NCBI GenBank assembly: GCA_902702965.1
Contig: CACRXP010000032.1
Span: 571,327-635,326 of the forward strand
DNA length: 64,000 bases
Reading direction: 5' to 3'
Source of the DNA: Spirometra erinaceieuropaei
Taxonomy: Eukaryota; Platyhelminthes; Cestoda; Diphyllobothriidea; Diphyllobothriidae
Shown here: piece by piece, positions 33,481-44,723 of the stretch
Layout: each line of letters opens with the position of its first letter
Position numbering within the stretch: position 1 is the stretch's first letter
The notes under the pieces: generated by a model
What the model was told of the DNA's origin: nothing
Databases searched by the model: none
What the model saw: only the letters and a program-made list of their open reading frames with translations
Made by a program: the position numbers and the translations under genes

Positions 33481-34288
33481 AACATTCACTTCAGTTCGGT
33501 GTTCAGTATATTTGAGGGGAATAGGTCCATGCCTTTGAACTCCCTATCTGTCGCATAAGATCGAGAGAATTGGCAACAAGGGAAGCAAATTACAGTATCA
33601 AGTAGATATAGACTTCGATTCATATGGCTCGTTGGTTTTGAATGGTTACAGAGCCACATGGTCCCTTTTTTTGCTACAATATGTTTGTCAAGCCGATACT
33701 TAAATGTCTCCTCAGATTGGAGCATTACGATTGCGTCCGGCAGGCTATTCCACGGCTCCACGACATGATTAAGGAAAAGTACTTTATCATATCCAATCTT
33801 TATTGGGACGCACTTAGTTTGAAGGGGTGCCCCGGACGTTATTTTTAGTGACGAATTGTAAAAAGTCGTCACACAGAAGGGCACGATTCAAGCAACGCCG
33901 ATAAGGAAAGTTTTTATCAAGTATCCAACCAACTGCCTATAACTCAGAGGATAGAGATTAAGATTATTCGGGTGGGTCTCGTATGGCAGTGTACTCTGAG
34001 CTCTAAGTTATTTTGTGTCTTACCTTTGCATCTTTTCGAGTGGATTGCAATCTTGCTGCTTCCAGGGTCTGCAGGTCTAAATGGGATACGCAAAATGCGG
34101 CCTTACAAACTTGCCAAACAATTTGGAGAAGCATTCTTCATTGAAAACTGTGAACGCCTGTTTCGTGGCGTACAGCATTGAAGTTGTGGCCTTGACTGCC
34201 ACATAAAATTAAGCAAAAGGTTTTAGAGTGTCTGCAACTCAATTTGCGAGATCTTTCTGCGTTTCTGCCTCTCGGAGTGACATTGCGC

Positions 34289-34546
34289 TCAGATAGTACT
34301 GCTACGTATTATAGATCTGATTTCGATTTCGGAAACGCAGTATGGCTCATTTATTGAGTTGAAGGACAGCAGCCACTTGTATGACCATTGGTGTAATCGA
34401 CGTAGATTTTCTTGGAAGTTGGTTTCGTCGGGAGCGTCGTGGATGGCTTTCCAGATTTTTATATCATCCGCAAACTTCGCATAATCACAGTCCAATTCCT
34501 GCATGCAACTATCAATGAACAAGAGAAGGTGGGTCTCTCCGAGCAC
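34289..34546 (-). pseudogene. LINE RT palm segment with FADD box
   Basis: CDYAKFADDIKIWKAIHDAP then NLRRLHQWSYKWLLSFN: the catalytic [FY]ADD and the following W...W..FN block of CR1/Jockey RTs. Part of the 33.5-36.7 kb element. Confidence 0.72.
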
Positions 34547-36149
34547 GGAGGCCAGCGTGTGCCTTGTTTGCTGTCGCTGTACACAGACAACTTGGGAAAG
34601 CCTGACGAAGGAATTTTCAATCCATCTTGTTGATTCATTTCATTTTTGCCTTTTTCGAAAAAATGAAGGACTTTTCTCATTGCTCGCCAACCATTTTTCT
34701 CATCGAAATGCCTTTATTATGAGCAAGAACTGAGCACTGTGCAGTGTCTGCCTACTTGTTTAAATTTCACTCGAAGAAATCTATTTTACTCATTATGAAA
34801 ATACTCATAAAGATACTAAATAAAACGAATTACTTATTTAAGAGGTGTTCCTCCGGTGCCCATTATTTTCAGCTTGTAAACGAGACGCTGATGCGCTACA
34901 CTGTCGAACTTCTTCCGGAAATCAATGAAAACCACACACATAGTGTGTTTCGCATCAAAGGCATCTGTCCAGGCTTGCGCTGTATATACAAATCCCTTAA
35001 CCACATACTTCCTCCTCGAAAACCGTTTTTTACATTGGACAAAAGGTGTGGATTTCCAAATATTTCTTCAAATCCTTTTGGATAGTCTTCTCCATGACTT
35101 TGCAGCTGATTGATATTAGACTAACAGCTCTGTAGTCGGGTGCAAGTGCACGTCTACTGCTCTTGAGAAGCAGTGTAATACGGACTGTTTTCCTGTCTAT
35201 GAGTACGGATCCAGTATCGAACGATTACTAGCACCGAAAAACGCTTTTGCTAGCTCTCGGCCAAGTTCAAAGAGCAGCTTTGTCGGAATCTCGCCCGCTC
35301 CGAGAGATTTACATCACTAAAAGCTGTTCTATATTCCTAAAATTACTTTCCCTAGATAGCTTTCCCATACTCTCGTAACCAGGCAAAGCAGGGTGGGAGA
35401 ACTCTGAAAAGTGCTCAGATGTGTTTGTATCACCAGATATCTCGGGACACTCCTCACTCCTCAGGACAGGAATCGGATTCCTGTCACGCGTGTCCTTTGC
35501 AATTAGCTGTAGGGAAATTTTCAATTTTTAAAGGCTTGGTGGAACAAGTTACTCTCGAAATTTCATGCTCTTCCGAAAATCAAGCCCTTTACCCTGTTCC
35601 TTTGGACTGTTACTCTGTACAGTCTGTATTTTTGCTGATTTTGCGGAACTCCTTTCACGGCCTTCTCCTCTTATTGGTTTCCACTTTGAGATCTCGCGTT
35701 AGTCACTGAGATCAGTTGAATATCCCAGGCTTTGATAACGTATAGGGGTTCTTTATCAGATGCAACAACCGACCCTTAAATAAATTCCAGTCTTAAATGG
35801 CTTTCCTGAAGAATAACGCATCATTGTCTGCCTGTGATGTTTCAGCTTTCACTTCGCAAAATTCCCCTTGCCAAATATTTAGGCTTGTTTCTTTTATTGC
35901 ATGTGGTGCAGAATAAAGTCCGTACTCTCATAAAGGCACTGTATGGTCACTTTGACCTAGCGGAGGCAGGCAGTATACCTCATTCATACTGTCAGGATCT
36001 TCGGTGAAGACAAGATCCTAACAACTGTTCTGCTATCCCCCACGTGCCCTAGTTGAAAGCGGAGCATGCTGTCCGAGAAGATCTTTAAGTGTTGTCTTTA
36101 GGAGAAAGTTATCGATTGTATACTTTGAGCGCTTGGCACGCATATCACT

Positions 36150-36690
36150 TCAGCGAATGCCGGGTGCATTGAAGCCCCGTGAGATCAGCATCCGGTCGAC
36201 TTTCGACCATGTTATGGGTTCCAGCAGACATATACCTGCGTTGAGATCCGTCCTTAGTAGTCGGTATATAGTGAAAACTTCAAGGGACTGCGACCCCAGT
36301 GTTTTTATTTTCAACCAAATTGTCTCTTTATCGTCATAAACCTCCTCACTTCTCTCCCACACTGTTAAGTTGCTTTCTGCATGCATAACAACTTCTTCAC
36401 CTCTCTTCTCTTCTGTCTCTCCTGAACAGTTGGCGTTCTGGGGAGACTGACAACTCCCAATGAGTGCTACAATAGACCTTTTTTGTTCTATTCTAATGGT
36501 ACTATTCCGCCACAACCGAAACTCTGTGATAGCCACTTCCTCTTATTGTTATAACATATAGAGACGTATCAGCAGCCTGTATTCCCACTTTATTAGGCTT
36601 AAAAAATTGACCCTGGACATTGATGTACAAGAATTGCGGTTTGCAACATTCGGCAGTGCTTACTTTGATTTGTCTCGAGTTTTCCAACAC
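36150..36690 (-). pseudogene. LINE apurinic-type endonuclease domain
   Basis: Two overlapping frames. VVMHAESNLTV corresponds to the GGVAMYA.S.L block, WLKIKT to WIKV, and RGFNAPGI to the catalytic GDFNAP with Asp replaced by Gly-adjacent changes. The loss of the Asp predicts inactivity. Confidence 0.65.
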
Positions 36691-37099
36691 TTTCTTGCGA
36701 CTGCCACCATGAGTACTGGCTGGTTCCTGAACAACACTGCTTTCCTCTGTACCACTCGCCCTGAAACTAGCCTAGTAGTTCTATCCAAACGCAAGTCTGC
36801 CCTTCATTTCCGTCGATAATTCGCGGCGTTTCAGACGTTCCGTAAGAGATCTGTCCGATTGAAAAAAAAACACCTTACGAGAGTCTTGAAGATTGTTTTT
36901 TCTGGACGGAGGCAGATCGGCCTCTTCTTTGACGTCCATAACAATCTTAATAGACCGTGGTTGCACAGTTTTCGACGGTTTACTAACATTTTTTAAACCC
37001 TAAAGGCTGTGCGAGAGGGTACTGTCCTGTTCGGGTAAGGAATCTGTACAGCTGATGCTGGAGCATATTAACTTCAGCGGCGTATGGGCGTTTGACTCG

Positions 37100-39640
37100 T
37101 TCATATCTTAAACTCCAAAACAATACTGACAGTCACGAGGATCCTTTGATTTACTTCGCGCCACTTTGATGACTGAAGACTCCGAAAACGTCCTCGCCTA
37201 TCTAAACTCTTCAAAAGATTACAATCAAATTATGGACTTTCGATAAGACAACCAAGCATCTGCTCTTCTTGACATGGCTTTTTGTCCGGTCGTTCTTATA
37301 AAGCGTGTTATATGTCTTTTCTGAATCTGCTCACTTCTCTTTATAATGGTCATCTCTCTGTGGTCATTATTTATTTCAACCATGGCAAAGTCTTTGACCA
37401 AGTGTCACACAGACTACTGTTGAAAAAGTCGGGGGCTCCAGGAGTCCACAGTCACCTTACCGACTCCACTAAGTCATACCTATCGAATAGGAATAAAATA
37501 TATTTATGAGGTCTTCATTTTCAAATGAAAACCCTGTCATAAGCGGTGTCGTTCAGGGAATCATGGTTGGCCATCTTTTTTTGCTTTACCTAAATGATAT
37601 TTCATCGGCAGTCACACATGCTCAGCCTTAACACACGCTGATGACCTTTCTCCAAATCTTCGGCCTGGCATTGCTCGGATCAAATCCCTTTTGATTTAGT
37701 ACCCATTTTTGTATAAGGTTCAACGTGGCTGATGGAATTCTCTCCATTTAGATGCCACCACACGTGCTTTGGGACTGAGAATTTATCGAAATCAGTGATT
37801 TTTCAAGGCACCCTCTGAATGAATTTTACGCGAAAAAGGACTTACAATGAAATTACACCAATAATCTAAATTTCACGTAGCTCGTCGGTTGATTAAGGCC
37901 AAAGCTATCCAGATTTGTAGCTTTGTTTTTTATTTTTTCTGCCTTCCTGAAATTTAATTTAACCTTTATTTGATGCATTTTCCCCTCCATTCTTGAAGAT
38001 TTTTGCCCATTCTTTGGTTTAATCGTCAAGGCCTGTCGTTCTCAAATTAGAAACGTCCAGAGGAATTTTACCAGAGAACTCTTATGTAAGATACATCCAC
38101 GTACTTCCTAGTCAAATAGACGCCAACTAAGCAATCTTAAATTTAAATGGGTTCAGATGCTGAAGGCTGTATTCTGTCTTCTCTTGCGCGTCGATAATGA
38201 TCCAAATCTTCCCCGGATTTCAGCCCACACCCCTGTTGGTCGTCCGCACAACCTTCGCAATTCTTCCTTAATTATTCCTCCTCCCGCTTTCCCAACTTCT
38301 TAACGCTCCCTCTTCTTTGCGTCCAGGCGTATATTCTTCTGGAATGCTTTCTTAAGTAGTATTAGATTGTCAACCTGTTCCTCTGCATATGACAAAACAG
38401 TAGGTCCTTATCTTAGCACTGGCTCGATTAACCTTTTTTCAACGCATCCTACCTGAGCAGCTTCCCTCATGGCCTCGATAAAGAGCCCTCAGAAATTTTA
38501 TTTTTGAATGTGAAAGCACTGTACATAAAAGGGTCATCGAGGGTTCTGCCTCTAACCCTCCAAATATGTACATATACATAAACAATTTAGCAGATGAAAG
38601 TGTGTTGTTTCATTGTAAAATCTGTCTCGTGTTTTGAGGGTAGGGGTTCGGCAGCAAACATAAACTGATAGGCCTGAAACGGAAGTCTTGCTTTCCGAGG
38701 TCCGCGATATAGTGTTGTGCATATGTTGACCTTGGGACGCGCAATTATATCGCTGTTCGCCTTCCTATTAAGAATGCACCCGTAACGCTTTTTGGATAAT
38801 TAATGATTTCTGCCGTCAGTCATCGACCAAAGAACTTCCTATCTATCCAGTTTACTGGCGACATTCGTAAGGCCATTTATATTATTGGGAAAATTTATGG
38901 GATTTCGAAATCACAAATACCTTTTCCGCAACCTTTGTTTTTTATTTGCCGATGATCTGAAGATTAGGAGCTCAATATAAAAGTCAGAGGAGACATTGCA
39001 CTTGCAAAATAACTTGGGTCAATTACAACAGTGGTGTAAGGAATGACCCATTAACTTCAGTTTCAACGAACGTCCAGCCGTCCGACAGCGGTCTAATTAT
39101 AGAAAAATGGTGAAAATTGAATGTCAGTATTGCGTCGGAGATCACCAACTCGAGCCAATAAACAAGTTGAGGGACATAGGCGTGTGGATGACGCCCATTC
39201 TGAAGACTTTGTCTCAGTGCGTCAAGATAGCAAAGAAGGCTATGCGTATTCTGGGGACGATTAGAAGGTCCTCTCTCCGCTTTGACGAAGAGATTTTTAG
39301 TCAAGTGCCTGGGACATTTATCCGGCCGATGTAAGAATAGTGTATTCAGGCGCGGCATTCCTGTATGAAGCAGGGCAACACTCTTTTGGAAAACGCCCAA
39401 TGAAGGACGTCAAAAACAGTCGCCGTACTTGGTATAAATAGCTAGAAGGGCTTGAACGTCTTCTGTCTTATAGGTACTACAGAAGAATACGACCAAGGTC
39501 TTAAAACTCTTCAGAGGAGTATACTGTGCAATTGATTTGGCAAATGCCCACGGCCAACAATACAAATTGAAGAAAAACTGCGCCATACTTGTAGTACGGG
39601 CCGACTGATTCTCACTTTGAGTGATGGAAGAATGGAGCAA
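37100..39640 (+). mobile_element. CR1/Jockey-group LINE fragments, plus strand
   Basis: RT blocks in order but broken: VVIIYFNHGKVFDQVSHRLL (37350-37420), NPVISGVVQGIMVG.LFLLYLNDI (about 37525-37605), IYINNLADE (38570-38600), FADDLKI (38940-38960), LRDIGVWMTP then CVKIAKKAMRILGTIRRSS (39165-39280), and a C-terminal block after 39330 (CIQARHSCMKQ). A tail-like LRNSSLIIPPPAF near 38250 suggests two overlapping copies or an insertion. Opposite in orientation to the 33.5-36.7 kb element and head-to-head with it. Confidence 0.68.
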
Positions 39641-39919
39641 ACCGTCTAATTCGGCTGATCTGGTGGTAGTAGTTCAGACGATTAAACGACGACTCGATAG
39701 CCCTTTACTTGACGGTGGCCAATGTAATTGACAAGGATTGATATAATGTACCATGTAGTTCCGTAAAATTTCACGCCTTTATCAGGGTATCTGCAAAAAG
39801 GGCTCTCAAAGTCTCTGTCTATCTAACTTATATATGTGTATGAATTTGAAAACAGGTATCCCAAGAATCATAATTCGAAAGAAATAAGCTCTTTGGGAAA
39901 GAAAAACGAGATTTATTGT

Positions 39920-39960
39920 AAATTTTCGATTTTGGTTCCCCAAGTCGTCTTCAGACGTGA
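39920..39960 (-). ncRNA. Hammerhead-like motif, left arm of copy D
   Basis: Minus strand CTGAAGA, then CGACTTGG, GGAA tetraloop, CCAAAATCG, then AAAATTTAC. TTGG/CCAA pairing is clear and CGA/TCG can extend it. After GAAA there is no C..GUC; the helix III and cleavage site would be atypical (UUA). Confidence 0.45.
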
Positions 39961-40954
39961 AGTAAGTGTGCAAAACAGATAACATTCAGACATGCCGAAT
40001 CACAGGAATCACATTCACACTCGAGAAAAAGGCTGACAACAAACTTCCGTTTCTGGATGTCCTCGTACAGAGAAAGCCTGACAAAACATTTCATACTTCG
40101 GTTTACCGCAAATAAACCTACGCGGAAGTTCTTCTGCATTACGAAAGCGATCATCCGATCTCTCACAAACGGAGTGCCGTGAACAGCCTCCTTAATCCAG
40201 CAAGAACTCACTGCTCTGAAAACGAAAAATATCAAACAGAATTGAATTATTTGTTCAAACTGTGTTCCCAGAATGGGTATCCTAGATATTTTGTACACTG
40301 ATGCATGCGATGACAGGAGTTAAAAGAAAAAGAGAAGGAACGAGATTGTTCCGATCAGGCGCCAAAACAAAATCGGCGAACGCTCGAGTACGTCGACAAG
40401 GTGTCTGAACTAGTTGAAAGACACCTGAGTAAACACCAAATACATGTGAAAACAAGCCGACGACTACACTTCGTAACCAGCTTGTACACCCTAAGGATAG
40501 GGTTGGCTATTTAGATAAGAAGGAAGTCGTCTATGAGATATCATGCAACACCTGTAATGCGGTTTTCTGTATTCAAACTGGGAAATCGGCCTCCACACGA
40601 ATACACAACTATCAGTTGACCGCAAAAAGGCGAGACTACTTGTCCCAAGTTGCCAAGCATGCGTTGGAAACTGGACACCAATTTGCCTGGGACAGGACTC
40701 GCATTGTAGGTGTCTGATTATTTAAAAAGGGGCGGGAATTTTTTGGGTCCATCCATTCTGATAACGCATGCATCAATCGACACGTAGAATTGGAAACGGA
40801 ATACAACAGCCTCAAGGAAAAGTGGAAAAGGAGTTAGCCAATCAGAACATTATACCAGCCGCAGTGACAAGGCAAATCGATCAATAAAAATAATAATAAT
40901 GTTTAGTTTAATTTTTTTCGGCATGTTTAAATGTTAACTGTTTTACACACTTAC

Positions 40955-41000
40955 TTCACGTCTGAAGATGAATTGGGGAACCAAGATCGAAAAATTACAA
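40955..41000 (+). ncRNA. Hammerhead-like motif, right arm of copy D
   Basis: CTGAAGA at 40962-40968, TTGG-GGAA-CCAA stem-loop, then CGAAAAATTAC. Same departures from the canonical cleavage site as the left arm. Confidence 0.42.
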
Positions 41001-41045
41001 TAAACCTTGTTTATCTTTCCCAAATTTCTTATTTCTTTCGAAATA

Positions 41046-41262
41046 TATATAGGCAGAATGGTATAAGCAACAAATACAAGAAAGACTGGAATGGCCATTT
41101 CTGGCTTGTTTGTCGTCGTCAGCCAGTCATACCCAACCCCGAAGTATGGAACACCCGAGGCTTGAGCTCGCGACCTGTTAATTAGAAGTTCACGCCTCTA
41201 ACCACTGGGTCACAAGCCCACTGCCCTGTCAGTTACCATCGGGAATATGCAGTAGTAGGGGG
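41046..41262 (-). mobile_element. tRNA-derived SINE copy
   Basis: Minus strand has TGACCCAGTGGTTAGAGGCG (A box) and GCGAGCTCAAGCC (B box). Co-linear with 24175-24400. It follows PLE copy D immediately. Confidence 0.68.
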
Positions 41263-41290
41263 CGCTTCCCTATCAATATATGCATATATG

Positions 41291-41795
41291 TAACAGCGGG
41301 GAGGGACGACAGACAATGCGGGTAGATTGACACCGTACTGCTTCTGGCTTATTCTGCCTTCATTTAGCCAATCATAACCCTGACCAACAGCTGCGACCAG
41401 AAACACAAACATGCGCAAAGACGCACCTGGCGCAGTTGATCCACCACTGGGGTCTACCATATGAGTCATCGGCACTTCATCGAAACGAAGTTCATCAGTT
41501 GCTCGCAACCTGTCATTCCCTGTCGCTGCAGATTGGGTATTTATTCAATCCGGAATGGGCGTACACCAGTCTATTAGCTTCACGAAGAAAATAAGCTCCA
41601 GTAGGTGGCAAAGGTCACTAACAGGCAACAAACTACATGGCCGAGGTCGGACAAGTCGTAACAGCAGCGAGGAGGTACGACAGAGAATGCGGGTAAATTG
41701 ATACAGTACTGTTTCGGACTTATTCTGCCTTCATCCAGCCAATCATAACCCTGACAACCAGCAGCTGGGACCAGAAACACAAACATGCGCAAACA
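41291..41795. repeat. Direct duplication of a ~130-bp unit
   Basis: Units at about 41291-41420 and 41661-41795 share ACGACAGA.AATGCGGGTA, TTATTCTGCCTTCAT, AGCCAATCATAACCCTGAC and CAGAAACACAAACATGCGCA. They are spaced by about 370 bp. The intervening sequence is unrelated. Confidence 0.75.
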
Positions 41796-42099
41796 GGGGC
41801 GTAGATTTGGACGATTAAGGTGTCCAGAGGTTGGGTCTTTATAGGTCAGTATATTTTAAGGCTAATAGGCAATGCCTTTGAAAATCCTATTGAAAACGGT
41901 ACATGCAATATCTGACTTTAAATAAACGTGGTACCGAAATTTTGCCAGTAATATATACACTTAACAGGGTAGTTTTCTTTGAATGTGCACGACGGAAACT
42001 CGAGAACACTTAGTTTTAGATGATAACGATAAAGGGAATTGACAACCACCCGCAGTAGTGGTAGGTGTATGCAAGACGTTGGTTTGGCACAACAGAACT

Positions 42100-44100
42100 G
42101 TTTTGTCCAGATAAGCGTTATTTTGCAAACAAGTATACATCTAGTCTTTGCTTAAATATATCCATGGGACCCGCCATTATCACGTACTTGGGAAGCCCGT
42201 TCCAGGTACCCATGACTCGCTCCGAAAAATAGTATCTGCGAACGTCCAGGCGGCATCGGGATACTCTAAGTTTTAGAGAGTTCCCACGCATGTTTGTTGT
42301 TGTGTCCAAGGTGAATAAATCGTCGAAGTTTAGGGCACAGTCCCGGTTCCTCAAAATTCGATACGCATGTGTGAGATCCCCTCGGATCAGCCTGTACTCA
42401 AAAGGAAATACCTTAAGCTAATCAAGTCTGCAGTTGTAAAGTCTTGAGGCCTTTCACAATTTTGATAGCATTCCTTAGAACTCTTTCCAGCAACTTAAAG
42501 TCTTTTTTAGCCACAGGCGACACGCTTGGATTCCATATTCCGGATGCAAACGAATGAACGCTCCGCATACTTTTCGAAATAACTCTTTGTCTATCTCTAT
42601 GAAAGTGCGTTTAATTGTAAATAGAACAGTGGTTGCCCTTTCGCCGCCCTAACGCATTGAGGGGAAGGCTTAAGAGTCGACAAGGGGTGATCTCAAGATC
42701 TTTTTGTTCGGTCACATTTAAAAGGCACCTTCCGTCAAGCAGGAAATGGTGATCCTCTTCATTGGCTCTTCCATTCGTTTTAAGTCGCATTTTAGCGGCC
42801 GAGGACGTCAGGGGTAGCACACACCAAGGTAAGGAAACGCTGAGAAGAGATCCTGGCTGAGGTAGACCTGAACGGAACTGTTATCATCTGTCGAAACTCA
42901 TTCACACGCAGAATAAGAAAGTACGTCAAGTATGGGATATAGAGTAATAGAACGTCATGGATATGGAGAATGCGCAAAACAAACGTTAATGTACACGCGG
43001 ACTGACGAACTGCGAATAGATGACCTGACTGGATGGGTAGGTGACCGTAAAATGAACAGCTGGTGAAGGTGCAGCGCTGTGGGTAGCTGCAGGGAAGGGC
43101 CGAGGGGGGGCGACGTTGAGTGGGAGAGAGACGACAGCGAGATTGCGTCGCGGAAGGGGGTTATCGGCGGCAGCGAGACGGAGGGACACCGGCCGTCATC
43201 ACCAGCACGCAGTCACACTATCTCCACCCGAGGTACGCGCCAAAAGTGTTACAAAAGTCAAGCAATACTGTACGTGTCAAGGGACGTTACATCAGCGCGA
43301 CGTACTTCTCAGGGTTAAACTTCAGCATCCATTTGTCAGACCATTTGCATAGGCGGTGCAGTCCCTCTTACAGGGCCCGTTCATCATTTTCCCCGTCGAT
43401 TGCTCATCATAACTTGGCGTCATCGGTAAACATGACTCCATTGCAGCCCAGTCCATCCATACAGTCGATGACATAATTAAAAACGGTAGTGGTCCGAGTA
43501 CAGAGCCCTGGGAAACTCCATTCACAACGACCAATGACGTTGACTTCGCATTATCAGTAAACACAGACTGTGATCGGCCAGTTAGAAAGTCTTTTACCAG
43601 TTTAATAGGCTCCCCCTTCTCCCAGACTCTCGGACCATGTAAAGTAAGAGGCGTTGTGGAGCACTATCAACGGTTTTCTTGAAATCGATGCAAACGATAT
43701 CGACCATTGTTCCTTCGTCTAACACGCGGGACCACTGTTCCGGTGAATAGAGCATATTAGTTAATCAGGAGGGATTTCGTCGAAAGCCATGTTGGAAACT
43801 AGCAATAAAATTATTTTCTTCAAGGAACTCCACAATGGCTCTTTTGACTACATGGACTTACGGGATTTTTGAGTTACTCATATCCAGAGAAAGTACCAAA
43901 CACATGCTGGCACCCGCTGCGTCTCTGGCCATGATTCTAGCACTCAGAGACGGCGGGATAAAATTTAGAATCGTTTGTTTTGGGAGCAGACATGAGTTGT
44001 ATTTGCAGTATATTTATGCAAGTGACACACATTTATCAATTAGGGAGATTACAAAATTGATCAACAAAAGTTCTCTCAGAAGAACGAGAACATATTGAAG
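42100..44100 (-). mobile_element. CR1/Jockey-group LINE, decayed
   Basis: Minus strand: ENNFIASFQHGFRRNPS (about 43820-43760, RT start block), VDIVCIDFKK (43720-43670, catalytic FDFSKAFD region), SLVVVNGVSQGSVLGPLPFL (43545-43480), and C-terminal RRYYFSERVMGTWNGLPKYV then FKQRLDVYL (42250-42120). Stops interrupt all parts. The 42360-43320 portion is poorly recognisable. Confidence 0.75.
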
Positions 44101-44723
44101 TTGAACTTCCTTCCCCGTAGACATTTACTAAAACGTTATGCGATAAACTCTCGTATAGATATGATTTCCAGGAACTAGATGGAAATTAATTCAAAAATTT
44201 TCTCATCGATTTTGGTGGTGATCACTACAGGAATCAACTTAATCACATCATTTGCCCACATAATTAAATGACGACATTTTAATATAGCGAAGTCTGTTGG
44301 TTTTTCCCCAACTCGTAGGTCTAAAACCTTCTAACTTTCGATGCCAATGAGGCCATGATCTTCATGCCTTAATTCTTACCCCGACGATTAGCAGTCCAGC
44401 AAGCTTAAGTATTTAATATGCAAACAGTCCAGTTCTTATGCTAAAAAAGAGCCGCCTCGTTGTTTGGGAGCCGAAATAGGACTTCACACAAGCTAAATTA
44501 TGGCCGAGGACTTCTCCGACTTCAACATCTGCGTTTTCTATATAAAAGTGCGCTCCTAATCGAAAGCTCATGAAGAATAGTCATTAATTAATAAGAGTTG
44601 ATACACATGGAAAATTAACTAAAATACTGTCAATGTTTCCCCGTAACCGTAAGGCCATCCGGTTGTGTTTATCTGCTCTACTTACGGAAGACCACGCGTG
44701 CAAGCCGGGCGCAAGTTATTACG
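44101..44723 (+). promoter_or_regulatory. Region upstream of the eEF1B delta start; candidate TATA box at 44539-44546
   Basis: About 620 bases with no gene. TATATAAAAG begins at 44539, about 180 bases before the ATG. Whether it is the promoter, or the transcript is trans-spliced as in many flatworm genes, cannot be told. Confidence 0.35.

Larger units (their letters stand above)
33480..36700 (-). mobile_element. CR1/Jockey-group LINE, decayed, nearly full length
   Basis: Minus strand in order: endonuclease (36690-36150), including YDDKETIWLKIKT, LEVFTIYRLLRTD, RGFNAPGI (GDFNAP box altered), and further on DLVFTEDPDS and LPPLGQSDH around 36010-35930; RT (about 35330-34290) with GEIPTKLLFELG, FIDFRKKFDSVAH and CDYAKFADDIKIWKAI (FADD catalytic box); C-terminal domain (33884-33480) with VEPWNSLPDAIV and FKYRLDKH. 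Many stops and frameshifts. No poly-A tail or simple 3' repeat recognised. Confidence 0.78.
39870..41045 (+). mobile_element. Fold-back Penelope-like element (copy D)
   Basis: Inverted arms of about 110 bp (39870-39985 and 40935-41045) share TTTCTTTCGAA, CACACTTACTTCACGTCTGA and GGGGAACCAA. The interior on plus reads KLPFLDVLVQRKPDKTFHTS followed by VYRK (PLE RT LDV box), HYESDHPISHKRS, then after gaps a GIY-YIG remnant (ISCNTCNAVFCIQTGKSAST) and VAKHALETGHQFAW. It is a different PLE subfamily from copies A-C. Frameshifts are numerous. Confidence 0.75.

Noticed and set aside
37165..37195. CTGAAGACTCCGAAAACGTC as a hammerhead
   Set aside because: Only four bases separate the two core strands, so no helix II is possible.
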